A stretch of 50,782 nt of DNA from Proteobacteria bacterium SG_bin9 (lineage in GTDB: Bacteria > Pseudomonadota > Alphaproteobacteria > Rhizobiales > Xanthobacteraceae), in the NCBI GenBank assembly GCA_002083525.1, contig LWDM01000071.1, forward strand, positions 14,175 through 64,956, given 5' to 3'. Position 1 is the stretch's first letter; each line of letters begins with the position of its first letter. The notes under the pieces were generated by a model. The model had not been told where the DNA came from. It saw nothing but the letters and a program-made list of their open reading frames with translations, and did no database searches. Of this stretch, positions 15,724 through 27,200 are shown piece after piece. The position numbers and the translations under genes were made by a program.

Positions 15724-17961
15724 CTATTTGGTCTGCAAGGCAAAAACCCCGTCCCAGCCCGGCGGCGGCGGGCTGGCGATGAAGTCGCGTATCCGGCTCT
15801 CGTACAAGTCGTAGAGGGTGGTGAGCGCCTTCTCCTCGTCGGCGATCCGCGCCTTGTCGATCGCAAGCAGCGCCTCCTCCCAGTTTTGGCTGCGGTACTG
15901 CGCGAGCATCTCGATGTTGAGGTTGCGCGTCCGCTGGAATTTGCCGGAATTGGCGACGTCCTCGCGCCCGGCGATCGCATAGATCACCTCCGGCTCCTTC
16001 TTGCCTTTGACGGTGATGAAATCGAGTTCGAGGATCGCGAACTTGCCCTTCGCCGCCATCGCGGTCTTCGAACCGACGATGATCGGAACGCCATAGGATT
16101 TCGACTGTCCCTCGAGCCGCGACGCCAGATTGACGCTGTCGCCCAGCACCGAATAGTCGAAGCGAAGGTCGGAGCCCATGTTGCCGACGACGCAGACGCC
16201 GGTGTTGAGGCCGATACCGACATGCATCGGAATGAAGGGCTTGCCGCTCTCCTCCGCCTCCTGCTGACGTTCGATATTGAGCGCCTCGATCTTGTCGATC
16301 ATGTCGAGTGCGGCATTGCAGGCGTTGATCTGATGGTCAGAGTCGTCGAGCGGCGCGTTCCAGAACGCCATGATCGCGTCGCCCATGTATTTGTCGATGG
16401 TGCCCTTGCGGTCGATGATGGCGTTGGTCAGCGGTGTGAGGAAGCGGTTCATCAGCGAGGTCAGGCCCTGCGGATCGCTCTTGAACGACTCCGAGATCGT
16501 GGTGAAGCCGCGCACGTCCGAGAACAGGATGGTCATCTCGCGCTCTTCGCCGCCGAGCTTCAGCCTGTCCGGCGAGCCGGCCAGTTGCTCGACCAGCGCC
16601 GGCGACAGGTATCGCCCGAACGCCGAGCGAATCTGCCGGCGCTGCGCCTGCTCGCTGACATAGTTGAAGAAGGTGATCAGCACGAAGATCGAGAACGTCG
16701 TCAGCATCGGGAAGGTGAAGTCGAAGAGCATGCGCTGATAGCTGAAGTAGTACCAGGACACGCCGACCGAGATCAGCGCCACAACCGCGCCCGAGACCAG
16801 AAGGAAGAGCGGTCCGAAAACCGGCGCCAGCCAGATGATCAGCAGCGACACGAACACCGCCGCAAGCAGCTCGACGGCGATGGCGAAGTTCGGCCGCGAC
16901 AGCATCGCCCCGGTCAGCACATTTTCGAGAACCTGCGCGTGAACTTCGACGCCCGGTACCACGGGATCGATCGGGGTGGTCTTGATGTCGAGCAAGCCGA
17001 CGGCGGACGTTCCGATCAGCACCAGCTTCTGTGCGAGCTCATTGGCGCCAACCCGCCCCTCCAGAATATCGACGGCAGAGACGAAACGCTTGGGGTCGTG
17101 CCGGCCGAAATAGACCCAGAGCTGACCGTTGCGATCGGTCGGCAGTTCGAAGCCGGGCAAGGCAACGCTGCGGATGCCGGCCTGATCGGCCTTGATGAAA
17201 ATCGTGTCCGCGCCCGTGACGACGCGCAGCATCTCGAAGCTGAGCGACGGCATGACGTTGTTCTGCACTTTCATCACCACCGGCACGCGCCGGATGATGC
17301 CATCGAACTCGGTCTTGATGGTGAAGACGCCGCGGCCGGTCGCCGCCTTCTCCAGTTCGGGCACGTTACGGAGCAGGCCCGGATAATCGAACATGAACGG
17401 TCCGGGATCGGCGCCGAGGCTGGCAAGCCCGGTGACCGGTAACGGAATGAGCGGCTGTGGCGTTCGGTGCGGAAGACCGGAAATGCCGAGCACGACCTTC
17501 GAGCCGCGCAATGTGTCCGCGAAGAGCTGGTCGGAGCTTGGAAGCTCCATCAATTTGAGGCGGGTCGTCGAATCGAGATCGGGGATCGATCGCGCCACCA
17601 TGGCCGGCGACATACGGTCCGGCTCGGAAAAGATCACGTCAAAAGCGATCGCCGCCGCGCCCGCGCCCTTCAGCTTGCCGATCAAGTCGGCGAGCGTCAC
17701 CCGCGGCCAGGGCCACTGCCCGAGCCGCGCAATGCTCCACTCGTCGATATCGACAATGACGACAGGACGGAACTTGGCTTCGCGCGGCTGCAGGATCTGA
17801 AACAGATCGAAGGTACGGTGCCGCAGTTGCTCGAGCGGAATCGGATCGGCGATCCGCAGGGCGATCATGGCGAACAGCAGGAGCAGGCCGAGGGCACGGC
17901 CGGCGCCGAAGCGCCGTGCCATGAAGCGCAACCGCGCAAAAACTCGTTTGAGAAACCTCAC
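15724..17961 (-). CDS. CHASE2-domain class III adenylate cyclase
   Basis: A 745-residue membrane cyclase that should make cAMP from ATP. One membrane helix at about residues 22-40 leads into an extracytoplasmic CHASE2 sensor domain (about 45-355; VVIVDIDEWSIARLGQWPWPR and GTSAVGLLDIKTTPIDPVVPGVE are typical), then three helices at about 360-437, and a cytoplasmic class III catalytic domain from about 470 to 650. Catalytic residues are all present: metal aspartates D482 (FSDVRGFT) and D528 (KYMGD), purine-selecting K524 and S604, and transition-state N611 and R615. Lysine at 524 favours adenylate over guanylate cyclase. It begins 19 bases after the hlyD-like gene and is probably cotranscribed with it. 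Confidence 0.92.
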   Translation of the reverse strand: MRFLKRVFARLRFMARRFGAGRALGLLLLFAMIALRIADPIPLEQLRHRTFDLFQILQPREAKFRPVVIVDIDEWSIARLGQWPWPRVTLADLIGKLKGAGAAAIAFDVIFSEPDRMSPAMVARSIPDLDSTTRLKLMELPSSDQLFADTLRGSKVVLGISGLPHRTPQPLIPLPVTGLASLGADPGPFMFDYPGLLRNVPELEKAATGRGVFTIKTEFDGIIRRVPVVMKVQNNVMPSLSFEMLRVVTGADTIFIKADQAGIRSVALPGFELPTDRNGQLWVYFGRHDPKRFVSAVDILEGRVGANELAQKLVLIGTSAVGLLDIKTTPIDPVVPGVEVHAQVLENVLTGAMLSRPNFAIAVELLAAVFVSLLIIWLAPVFGPLFLLVSGAVVALISVGVSWYYFSYQRMLFDFTFPMLTTFSIFVLITFFNYVSEQAQRRQIRSAFGRYLSPALVEQLAGSPDRLKLGGEEREMTILFSDVRGFTTISESFKSDPQGLTSLMNRFLTPLTNAIIDRKGTIDKYMGDAIMAFWNAPLDDSDHQINACNAALDMIDKIEALNIERQQEAEESGKPFIPMHVGIGLNTGVCVVGNMGSDLRFDYSVLGDSVNLASRLEGQSKSYGVPIIVGSKTAMAAKGKFAILELDFITVKGKKEPEVIYAIAGREDVANSGKFQRTRNLNIEMLAQYRSQNWEEALLAIDKARIADEEKALTTLYDLYESRIRDFIASPPPPGWDGVFALQTK

Positions 17962-17980
17962 GCCCCCACCGCGCCGTGGC

Positions 17981-19291
17981 TCATTTCTCGCGGAACGCCC
18001 GCATCAGCTGATCTCGCAGCGGCTTCACCAGGTAAGCCAGCAGCGTACGTTCGCCCGTCTGCACAAACGATTCAACCGGCATGCCGGGGATCAGCTTGAC
18101 CTCACCGAGCCGGGCGATCTCTGCCGGCGGCAGAAAAATACGGATGGTGTAAGTCGGGATGCCGGTGCGTTGATCGGTGGTGGTGTCCGGAGAGATGCGG
18201 CTGACGACGCCATTCAATTCCGGCGTGGTGCGCTGGTTGAGTGCCGAAAGCCGCAGCAGCGTCTTCTGGCCGATCTGAAGCTGGTCGATGTCCTGCGGAT
18301 TGACCTTGGCCTCGACCGACAGATTATCGGCCTGCGGCACGATCAGCATCATCGCATCGCCGGCCGTGACGACGCCGCCGACCGTGTGCACAGTCGATTG
18401 CAGCACCATGCCGTCCTGCGGCGCGCGGATATCGACGCGGCGCAGCTGATCCTCGGCCGTCACCTTGCGCTCGACGAACTCGCCAATCTTGTCGTTGATC
18501 TCGCGCAGTTCCTTGGAAACTTCGGTGTTGAGGTCCTTGTCGACCTGAATGATCTGCAGTTCGGTTTCCGCTACCTTGCCGCGCGCCTGTGCGGCGGCCG
18601 CGATGAACTGGCCGCGATCGCCATCGAGCCGCGCGGCGTCGCGTTCGAGCTGGGTGACGCGCGAGATCTGCACGAGGTTCTTTTCGAACAGCTCGCGCAC
18701 ACCCTTCAGTTCGCGCTGGATGAGATCGATTTCCTTGCCCTTCGCGGTCTCCTGCGCGGCAAGGCCGGTCAGCTCTTGCTTGAGCTGAGCGATGCGTTCG
18801 CGCAGCTGCGCCTTCTGGCCGGTGCGGCCGGCGAGGCGCACCTCGAACAATCGCGTCTCGCTGTCCATCACCGACTTGACGTCCGGATCGGCCATCTGCG
18901 CGAGAAGCTGCGGCGGGAAAACGATCGCCGGCAGACCTTCGCGCTCGGCTTCCAGCCGCGCGGCGCGCGCCCACAGACCGTTGAGGCCCTTGGTGACGAT
19001 CGCAAGGCTCGCCTTCGTGACCGTATCGTCGAAGCGCACCAGCACGTCGCCGGCCTTGACGACATCGCCATCACGGGCGCGCAGCTCGCCGACGACACCG
19101 CCGGTCGGATGCTGAACCTTCTTAACGTTGGAATCGACGACGATGGAGCCGGGCGCAATCAGCGCCCCGGAAATCTGCGCGGTCGAGGCCCAACCGCCGA
19201 GGCCGCCCGCCAGCAAGATCACCACAGTGAGGCCAAGCAGCAGGTGAGCGCGGATCGATTCACGCGGGGTTTTCGGATCATGCTGGGTCAT
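17981..19291 (-). CDS. Type I secretion membrane fusion protein (HlyD family)
   Basis: A 436-residue periplasmic adaptor linking the inner-membrane ABC exporter to a TolC-type channel. One membrane helix lies at about 17-37, followed by the lipoyl half motif VQHPTGGVVGELRARDGDVVKAGDVL at about 59-84, long coiled-coil helices (about 100-285), the second lipoyl half (VDIRAPQDGMV near 290) and the beta-barrel part ending PGMPVESFVQTGERTLLAYLVKPL, which is the standard PrtE/HlyD C-terminus. Its ATG overlaps the stop of the ABC gene by four bases. No TolC-like gene is in the window. Confidence 0.93.
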   Translation of the reverse strand: MTQHDPKTPRESIRAHLLLGLTVVILLAGGLGGWASTAQISGALIAPGSIVVDSNVKKVQHPTGGVVGELRARDGDVVKAGDVLVRFDDTVTKASLAIVTKGLNGLWARAARLEAEREGLPAIVFPPQLLAQMADPDVKSVMDSETRLFEVRLAGRTGQKAQLRERIAQLKQELTGLAAQETAKGKEIDLIQRELKGVRELFEKNLVQISRVTQLERDAARLDGDRGQFIAAAAQARGKVAETELQIIQVDKDLNTEVSKELREINDKIGEFVERKVTAEDQLRRVDIRAPQDGMVLQSTVHTVGGVVTAGDAMMLIVPQADNLSVEAKVNPQDIDQLQIGQKTLLRLSALNQRTTPELNGVVSRISPDTTTDQRTGIPTYTIRIFLPPAEIARLGEVKLIPGMPVESFVQTGERTLLAYLVKPLRDQLMRAFREK

Positions 19292-21126
19292 GACTTCGCA
19301 ACTCCACCTTCGGAGACGATCTTGATCGGCGCGGGCGCGGCAGGCCGCTGCAGCACCTGCGACAATACCTGCTCCTTCGGGCCGAACGCCTGGACCCGGC
19401 CGTCGCGCATGAACAGGACCATATCCACGGCCTCGATGCCGACCGGACGATGCGCCACGACGATGACGATGCCGCCACGCGCGCGCACCGACTGGATAGC
19501 GCGGGTCAACGCTTCGTCACCCTCGGTATCGAGATTCGAATTCGGCTCGTCGAGCACGACCAGGAACGGGTTGCCGTAGAGCGCGCGCGCGAGGGCGACC
19601 CGCTGCGCCTGCCCCGCCGAGAGCACGCTGCCATGATCGCCGACCTGGGTGTCGTAACCCTCGCGCATCCGCACGATCATGTCGTGCACGCCTGCTTCGC
19701 GGGCGGCGGCGATGATATCGGCGGAGTCGGCATCCGGAACGAAGCGCGAGATATTCTGGGCGATGGTGCCGGCAAACAATTCGACGTCCTGCGGCAGATA
19801 GCCGATGTGCTTGCCGAGCACATCCGGCGACCACTGATCGAGCGCCGCGCCGTCGAAACGCACATTGCCACGCACCGGCCGCCACACGCCGACCAACGAT
19901 CGCAACAGCGACGACTTGCCCGATCCGCTCGGCCCGATGATACCAAGACCGTTGCCGGCTTCCAGAGCGAAACTGACGTCCTGAGCGACAATGCGCTGGT
20001 CGCCCGGCGGCACCACGCTCACCGCTTCGACGCTGAGTTTCTTCACCGGCGCATCGAGCAAGGTCGGCTCGTCGCGCACCGGCAAGCGCGCCAGGAGCTT
20101 GTTCAGCCGCTGCCAGCCCTGGCACGCGGCAACGAAGCCCTTCCAGTGCGCGATCGCAAGGTCGACCGGCGCCAACGCGCGGGCGGACAGGATCGAACCG
20201 GCAATGATGATGCCGGCCGTCGCCTGCTGATTGATGACGAGCCACGCACCGACCGCGAGCACGGCCGACTGCAGGAACATGCGCAGCACCTTGGCTGTAC
20301 CGCCAAGCCCGCCGGCGACATCGCTGGCGCGCTGCTGGCTGTCCATGTAGTCGCGATTGGTTTCGTTCCAGCGCTTGGCCATCCGGCCGGCCATGCCCAT
20401 CGCGACCAGCACTTCGGCGTTGCGGCGGCTGGACGTGGCGAGATCGTTGCGGCGTGCCGCGTAGCCGGTCGAGCGCTGTGCCGGCAAGCGAGTCATGATC
20501 TCGGTTGCGATCGTCAGACCGACCAGAATCAATGCGCCGATCAGCGCGGTGACGCCGATGAGCGGATGGAACAGGAAACAGATGCCGAGATAGAGCGGCA
20601 GCCACGGCAGGTCGAACAATGCTCCCGGTCCGGCGCTCGACAGGAACGAGCGGACGCTGTCGAGATCACGCAGCGGCTGCAGCCCCTCGCCTTTGCCTCC
20701 GCCAACCAGCGGCAGTTTGACGACAGTCTCGTAGACGCGCTCGCTGAGACTCTCATCCAGGCTCGAACCGATGCGCACCAGAATACGGGACCGAATGACG
20801 TCGAGGAAACCTTGGGCGATGTAGAGACCGCCGGCGAGGATCACCAGTCCGACCAGCGTCGGTACGCTGCGGCTCGGCAGCACGCGGTCGTAGATCTCCA
20901 GCATGAAGAACGAGCCGGTGAGGTAGAGGATGTTGATCATCAGGCTCATCACGCCGACGCCGACGAAGGCGTTACGGCACGAATGAAGCGCCTCCCCGAG
21001 CTCGCTGCGGGGTGTCGTTCCAGGAACTGGACGTTGTGGGCGCTGCATGGCCTGACCTGATGGACGCGCGGGCGGATGGCTGCGCTGGCCTCGCCAGCGC
21101 GCAAAAAGCCCCGAAATCCATACCAT
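19288..21126 (-). CDS. Type I secretion ABC permease/ATPase (PrtD/HlyB class)
   Basis: A 612-residue exporter half-transporter. Six membrane helices cover about residues 55-335; the nucleotide-binding domain has Walker A GPSGSGKSS near 395, the signature LSAGQAQRVALARAL near 500 and Walker B FLVVLDEPNSNLD near 525. There is no N-terminal C39-like peptidase domain, so the substrate is not processed by it, as expected for RTX-type cargo. The adjacent giant adhesin upstream on the same strand is the obvious substrate. The N-terminal 40 residues are basic and proline-rich; M27 is an alternative start. Confidence 0.93.
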   Translation of the reverse strand: MVWISGLFARWRGQRSHPPARPSGQAMQRPQRPVPGTTPRSELGEALHSCRNAFVGVGVMSLMINILYLTGSFFMLEIYDRVLPSRSVPTLVGLVILAGGLYIAQGFLDVIRSRILVRIGSSLDESLSERVYETVVKLPLVGGGKGEGLQPLRDLDSVRSFLSSAGPGALFDLPWLPLYLGICFLFHPLIGVTALIGALILVGLTIATEIMTRLPAQRSTGYAARRNDLATSSRRNAEVLVAMGMAGRMAKRWNETNRDYMDSQQRASDVAGGLGGTAKVLRMFLQSAVLAVGAWLVINQQATAGIIIAGSILSARALAPVDLAIAHWKGFVAACQGWQRLNKLLARLPVRDEPTLLDAPVKKLSVEAVSVVPPGDQRIVAQDVSFALEAGNGLGIIGPSGSGKSSLLRSLVGVWRPVRGNVRFDGAALDQWSPDVLGKHIGYLPQDVELFAGTIAQNISRFVPDADSADIIAAAREAGVHDMIVRMREGYDTQVGDHGSVLSAGQAQRVALARALYGNPFLVVLDEPNSNLDTEGDEALTRAIQSVRARGGIVIVVAHRPVGIEAVDMVLFMRDGRVQAFGPKEQVLSQVLQRPAAPAPIKIVSEGGVAKS

Positions 21127-21171
21127 TATGACATGAAGCGCGGGAATCGGAGAAGCCTTCCGGGCGTTGGA

Positions 21172-21200
21172 GTTAACGGACGGGCCCCCCCGGCCGTTAC
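21172..21200 (-). other. Imperfect stem-loop between the adhesin and exporter genes
   Basis: GTTAACGG (21172-21179) pairs with CCGTTAC (21194-21200) with one bulged base, enclosing a run of seven C (21185-21191). On the minus strand the first arm includes the adhesin stop codon at 21197-21199. No T-tract follows, so it is more likely to moderate than to end transcription into the exporter genes. Confidence 0.35.
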
Positions 21201-24200
21201 GCGACCTGGCCCGGATGCAGGATGAAGTCGTTCATTGTGAGGGCGGTCTTGAGTACACCCTGCAGAACGATCTCGTTGTCCGGCCCGTCACCATGCAGGT
21301 GCAGATGCGCACCGTCCGGACCCTGGCTGACGCTACTGCTCTGGATCCAGCTAGTGAACGATGCCTGATCGAAGAACGGCGTATCGAAGTTGTTCAACAC
21401 GATCTTGTCGATGCCGGTCTGGAAGTCGGTGATCGTGTCGAGAACGGGACCTGGGTTGCCCAGCTCCGGCGCCGAGAACACGAAGTTGTCGCGGCCCGTC
21501 TGGCCGAACCCCGGATCGCCGGTCAGTTCATCATTGCCGTCGGTCGAGAAGATGAAATCCTTACCGCCGGTACCGACCAAGATCGCGCCGCCGGGGCCGG
21601 ACTGCTGGAACACGAAATGCAATTCATCACGAAGGCCATGGCTGTCGGCCACGGTCACCGTGACCATGTCGTTGACGCTGGTCGGAGACTGTTCGTTGTA
21701 GTTCGTCGGCGTGTAGGTGATGCCGCCGGCAAGCGCAGTATTGATGCTCGCCAGCGTCCCCGATACGCCACCATTGAGCGGATCGAGCGACGTCGGCTCT
21801 CCGCCGATCTCGATCGTCAGACTGCCTTCGGAGGCTCTGGCTGTCACGGTCAGTTCGTCAGGGACGTTGTTATCATCAAAGACTTCGAGATCGAACACAG
21901 TGGTGATGCCGTCATTCAGCTCTTCCACCGAGATGTGATCGCCATCGATCACGGGCGCGAAATTCACGTGCACATCGTTCTGGACATAGACGCTCCCGGC
22001 GGGTTCGTCGCCGGGGCCGGTGCCCGTCGTGAATTCGTACAGCTTGAAGCCAGCCTCGTCGCTGGTGGCGAGGTGCCAGTAATAATCCGGGTATGAATCC
22101 GAATTGATGAAGTTCACCGTGTCCTGGGCATTGCCGAGGACATGGATCGGATCGCCGCCGTTGATCATGGCGGCGCCCTCGCCGTCAATCATCACCGAAT
22201 CCGGATGGGTCGTGTTGAGATCGATGTACTCGATATCGGACCCGCCCGAGTTGCCCGATCCCTGCCCGGTATGAATTTCGCCGACGAAACGAACCGTGTC
22301 GATGCCTTCGCCGCCGTCGATGTTCCAGTTGTTGTCGTCGCGGATCAGGATCAGATCGTTGCCGGCGCCGGCCTGAACTGTGTCGCCTTGCTCCACCGCC
22401 AGATTGCCGCCGGTATCGATGCGATCATTGAACTGACCACCGTAGAGATTGTCGGCGCCGGTGCCGCCGCTCACGTCGAAGGCGCGATATTGGAACAGCT
22501 CTACAAACGCCTCGCTCGACGATGAGTCCGGACCGACCGCCTCATAGAAGCCGGGGCGGCCCTGATCGATGGTCGCGTGCATGTTGAGATTGGTGAAATC
22601 GAGCAGCGGTACCGTTCCCGATGCATCGAAGACGTGAATACCTGTGATGGTGCCGCCGGTGAGAGCGATATCATCAATCGGAAGAACAGGATTGGCCGGA
22701 TTGGTCGTCAGCCCGACGGCATCGATAACGATCACCTTGGTAACGGCGCCGTTTTCGAGGCCATCCTCACGAACCTCAAGCTTGATGTGGCTGCCATCGA
22801 TCTCGGTGATGAAGCCGTCATGCATATCCGCCCACAGCGAGCGGGTGTCGTAACCGCTGTTGGTGCGAACGTGCATCTCAAGCGGATTGAGGTCGTAGGT
22901 AACCGTAATCTGCGCCGTGCTCTCGGCACCAAGGTCGTTCTCGATCGTGTAATGGAAAATATCCACCAGATCCGGATCGCCCGGCAGCAGCAGGTCGATC
23001 GGATTGTGTTCCAGCGTATTGCCGTTGGCATCGACGCCGAGAACATAGATGTAGGTGCCTCCATCGATCGGCGTAGTGATATTGAATGAGCCGAGTTCGA
23101 TGTTCAGCCTGTTTTCGGTCAGCAGCAGCAGCGTGCCGAACGATCCGGCCAGCGTGATCACGCCATCAACCGGGCCGGCCGGGTTGTTGTTGATGTCTCT
23201 GCCTTCGAGCACCTCGAACGAGCCGGGCTCGCCGTCGTTGAGAGTGTAGTTAGTCAGCACCGCGCCGATGTTCGACTCACCGAGGATGGTGAGGAAATCG
23301 TTCTGCGCCTGGGCAGGCGGTCCCCCGGCGTTTTGAACCTCGATCGTCGCGACGGCCACGTTGCTATCGTCGCTACCGTCGTTCGCGGTCACTTCGATGT
23401 GGCGCTCACCATTCGCGCCTTCGCTGCCAAACATCACTTGTGTGATGGCGAACTGGTAGTCCGCAGCCGAAAGGCCGCCGGTGAAAGTAATCGTCAGCGG
23501 ATCGTAAAAATCATCCGCAACACCGCTGATGACCCAGCTGACGCCGTTCTCCAGCTCACCCGACTCGCCGCCCGGCTCGGAGCCGTCGAACACCACCAGA
23601 AAATCGCCGGCCTGGCCGTCGGTCAGCACGATCGTCACGCTGCTAAACGACGAACTATCGATATCCGTCAGCAAGGGCGCCGCCGCAATGCCGGTCAGGT
23701 CGCTACCGCTATCGACCGAGTCGGCAAAGCCGGTGCCCGACGCATCGGTGCTATTGAGGTCCAGCACCGGCACATCGTTCTCCGGCGTGACCGATACGCT
23801 GATATCTTTACCGAACGTCTTGGTGTCCGTCGCGACGCCGGTCGTGAGCGTCGCGGTGTCGGTCACGACCGCATCCACATGCAGCGTGAAGTTGCCGTTG
23901 AAGTCCGCTGGCGGCGTAACAGTCAGTGGCGAGGAAGCCAGCCCCGACGCATCGTCGATAATCCACTTGCCGGCGTCGGGACCATCGGTCGCAAGCGAGC
24001 CAACGGAGAAAGTGGCGCCGGCCGGGAAGTCGGACAGCTTCAGAACGATCGTTTCCGACCCGTCGGTATCGGCCACGGCGGCATTGATCGTGCCGAGAGA
24101 AATCGTTGCATCCTCATTGCCGGATGCCGATGTGCCGGTCACGAACGTCGGCGTCGCGGCGAGCGGGGCGACATTGACCGTGACGGTTGCCGTCCCCGTT

Positions 24201-27200
24201 ATGGTGACGCCATCATCGTCGGACACGTCGTACTCGAAGCTGGCGATGCCGCTGAAATCAGTTTCGGGCAGGAACGTGACATTGCCCGAATCAAGGACGG
24301 CGGCGCCGTGCGGCCCATCACGGACCGCGACAATGGTGTGTCCAGGCTGATCGTTTAAGGCCAGATCCGTCAGGCCCGCCGGCGTGTTCTCGAGCGCCGA
24401 GACGATATCGTTGCCCGCCGCGCCCTCGGGCTCGTCGGTCACATTGACGGTGATCGTCTGGATATCTTCGTCCAGGCCATCGAATGCGCGCACCTGAACG
24501 ACATAGCTGTTGTCACCGCCGACCGGCGCTTCATAGTTGGGCGCCGCGATAAAGCTGAGCGCACCTGTCGTCTCATCGATGGTGAAAAGCGCACCATCGC
24601 CGAAGCCGGAAACGATCGAATACGCGATCGTCGCGCCGTTATCGACGTCGGCCGCGGTCACGGTGGTCACTTCGGTTGTGTTCTCAGGCACCGAGGTCGT
24701 GAGCGGCTCGCCAGCGTTCAACGTAATGACTGGCGCGTCGTTGGTGCCAGTGATGGTGACGGTGACATCCGTGGTGACAGGCGTTCCCTGCCCGTCATCG
24801 ACCGACAACGTGTAGGTCAGCACCAGCGACTCATCGGCCGCCAGGAAGTCGACCGCGCCCGACGGAACGCTATAGGTCCAGAGCGCACTGCCGTTGTTGA
24901 GGTTTCCGCTATCGGACGCGATCGAAAGCTGAACGGACAAGGCATCGATCTGCGCCTGCGTGAGATTCAATGTCACATCGACGCCGTTCGCGTCCTTGTA
25001 CACCAGCGAGGCAAAGCTTGCCGTCACGTCCGGACGGTCCGTCAGGTCAACATCCGTAAATGCGACGCTGCCGGTTGCCTCCACCGGATTGCCATCCGTC
25101 GGTTCGGCCGCGGTTGCATTTTCTGCGGACACGAGCGGCAGATCGTTGGTGCCGGTGATGGTGATCCTGACCGTCTGCACTTCGCTGATGCCGGCGGTGT
25201 CGCCGTCATCGACCGTAAACGTGTAGGTCAGGACCAGCTCTTCGCCAACGGCCAGATAATCGAAAGCTCCCGGCGGCGCCGTGAAAGTCAGATCGAACGA
25301 ACCGCTTTGCGAGATAGCGGCCTTCGTCACAGCACCAGGCGCAAGGAGCGCAAGCAGGTCGAGGTCCGGATCGAGACCGTCGGTCACCCCGCTGGTAATC
25401 TCAACGCCGGTCACTGTGGCTTCATGCCCGATGTCGATGACATCGACATCGGTGAATGTGACGCCGATTGTGGCTGTCAGCGGCTTGGCGTCGGTCTGCT
25501 CGTTGAGCGGCTGGTCGACCACAGCATCGATCACCGGCGCATCGTTGGTGCCCGTGATCGTGACCGTCACGTCCTTCGAGACCGTCGCATGACTATTGCT
25601 GCTGTCGGTGATCGTGATCGTATAGACCTGCGTGATCGTCTGGCCTTCGGCCAGCGACTGCAGCGTCGGATCGTCGTTGTCGATCGTGAACGTCCAGGTC
25701 ACCGCACCGAGGTCGATCAGGTCGATGGCGCTCTCGTTGACGGTTCCGAGCGCAAACGTGCCGATATAGCTGACACCCGCGAGAGCCGTTCCCAGCCCCT
25801 CATTGAAGCCCGGAAGATCGGCGGTCGCGTTCGACGACTTCTCGACAAAAGAAGCGGCATGAGTGTCGACCAAGTCGACATCCTTGAAGACGACGATGCC
25901 TTGGGCCGAGGCCGAACCGCTGTCGGCGTCGATCGGCTCCAGTATCTCGCCGACGGCGTTCGTCAGCGCGACGCTGTTGTCACCGAGCGTAACCTGGCTC
26001 AGCACCACCTCGGGCACATCGTTAGTGCCGGTGATCGTCACGGTAACGGGCTGGGTGACCGTCGCATTGCTGCTGTCGGTAATGGTTACGGTAAAGGTCT
26101 GCGTGACGACCTGGCCTTCGGCCAGCCGCTGCGCGACCAGATTGTCGAGCGAATAGACCCAGCTCACCGTGCCGATATTGTTGGCGTCGGTCGTGTTTTC
26201 ATTGACCGTGACAACCAGCGATCCAAGCAACGATGTCGCCGGATCGAATCCAGGTAGCGGCGACGAAATGGTGCCGGCACTCGGCAGATGCGACGCAACG
26301 GCCGTATGCGAATTGGACAGGTCGACGTCGCGGAAGGTGATGACGCCGCTCGCGGTCAGCACGCCGTCCTCGGTCAAGTCGCCCGAGGTCGAAGCCGGCG
26401 TCGTCGCGCCGGTGATCGTCGGCGTGTCATTGGTGCCGGTGACGGTGACGGTCAGCGTCGCGGTGCGCGACGCGCCGTCCGCGTCCCTCACCCTGATCTG
26501 ATAGATGATGTTGACCGTTTCGCCGGCGGCCAGATAGTCGAACGCGCTTGCCGGCGCCGAGAACGTTTCGGTGATGACGCCCCGTGTGGTGCCTTCGGCT
26601 TTCACCACACCGTCGAGACGCAGGAAGCTCAGCAGCGTGGCGGTGTTCGGAACAGCGATCGTCCGGCCCGTGGTCGTCACGCCGAGCGTCTGCACGGTGT
26701 AGCCCGCCGCCACGTCGCTGAAGTCAGCGTCGTTGAACGTCAGCGTCCCCTGCTTGCTGAACGTGCCGTTGAAGTCGGTCGTGGTCGGCTCGGTCACCGG
26801 CGCCGCAAAGTTCGCAACCGTGAAGATCGGCGCGTCGTTGAGGCCGTCGATGGTCAGGGTCAGCGTCTTGGTGAAGATGAATTCGCCGCTCTGGCTCTGG
26901 AAGCTGAACGTGTAGATCGCCTGCTCGCCGTCGGCGAGGAACCGGAAGTCGCCGGGAATGTACTCCACATCGCCAGTCTGGGTATCGAACGTCACCAGAC
27001 TGCGCAGCGGGAAACCCTCCGGCATCGACGACGGGCCTTCGGCGCTGTCGAGCTTGAGCGTGCCGGTGATGTAGGGGATGACCTGTGAATCCTTCGGGCC
27101 AACCTGATCGGCGATGTTGAACTTGCCGCCCCTCTCCTCGGGCGGCTGAATGTCGGTCGCGTTGGTGATGACGAGCGGCGGCGCGGTGGATACGACGGTG

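Noticed and set aside
15691..17442. Long open frame on the plus strand opposite the cyclase gene
   Set aside because: It mirrors the cyclase codons, is rich in arginine, histidine and aspartate without any domain, and has no ribosome site; it is a product of the high G+C codon bias.
17867..21060. Two long plus-strand open frames opposite the secretion genes
   Set aside because: The minus-strand products match HlyD and ABC exporter families residue by residue. The opposite frames show no family features.
24734..26870. Regular repeats considered as a CRISPR array
   Set aside because: The repeats are about 400 bases apart, diverged and in frame within one coding sequence; they encode VCBS-type protein domains, and no cas gene is present.
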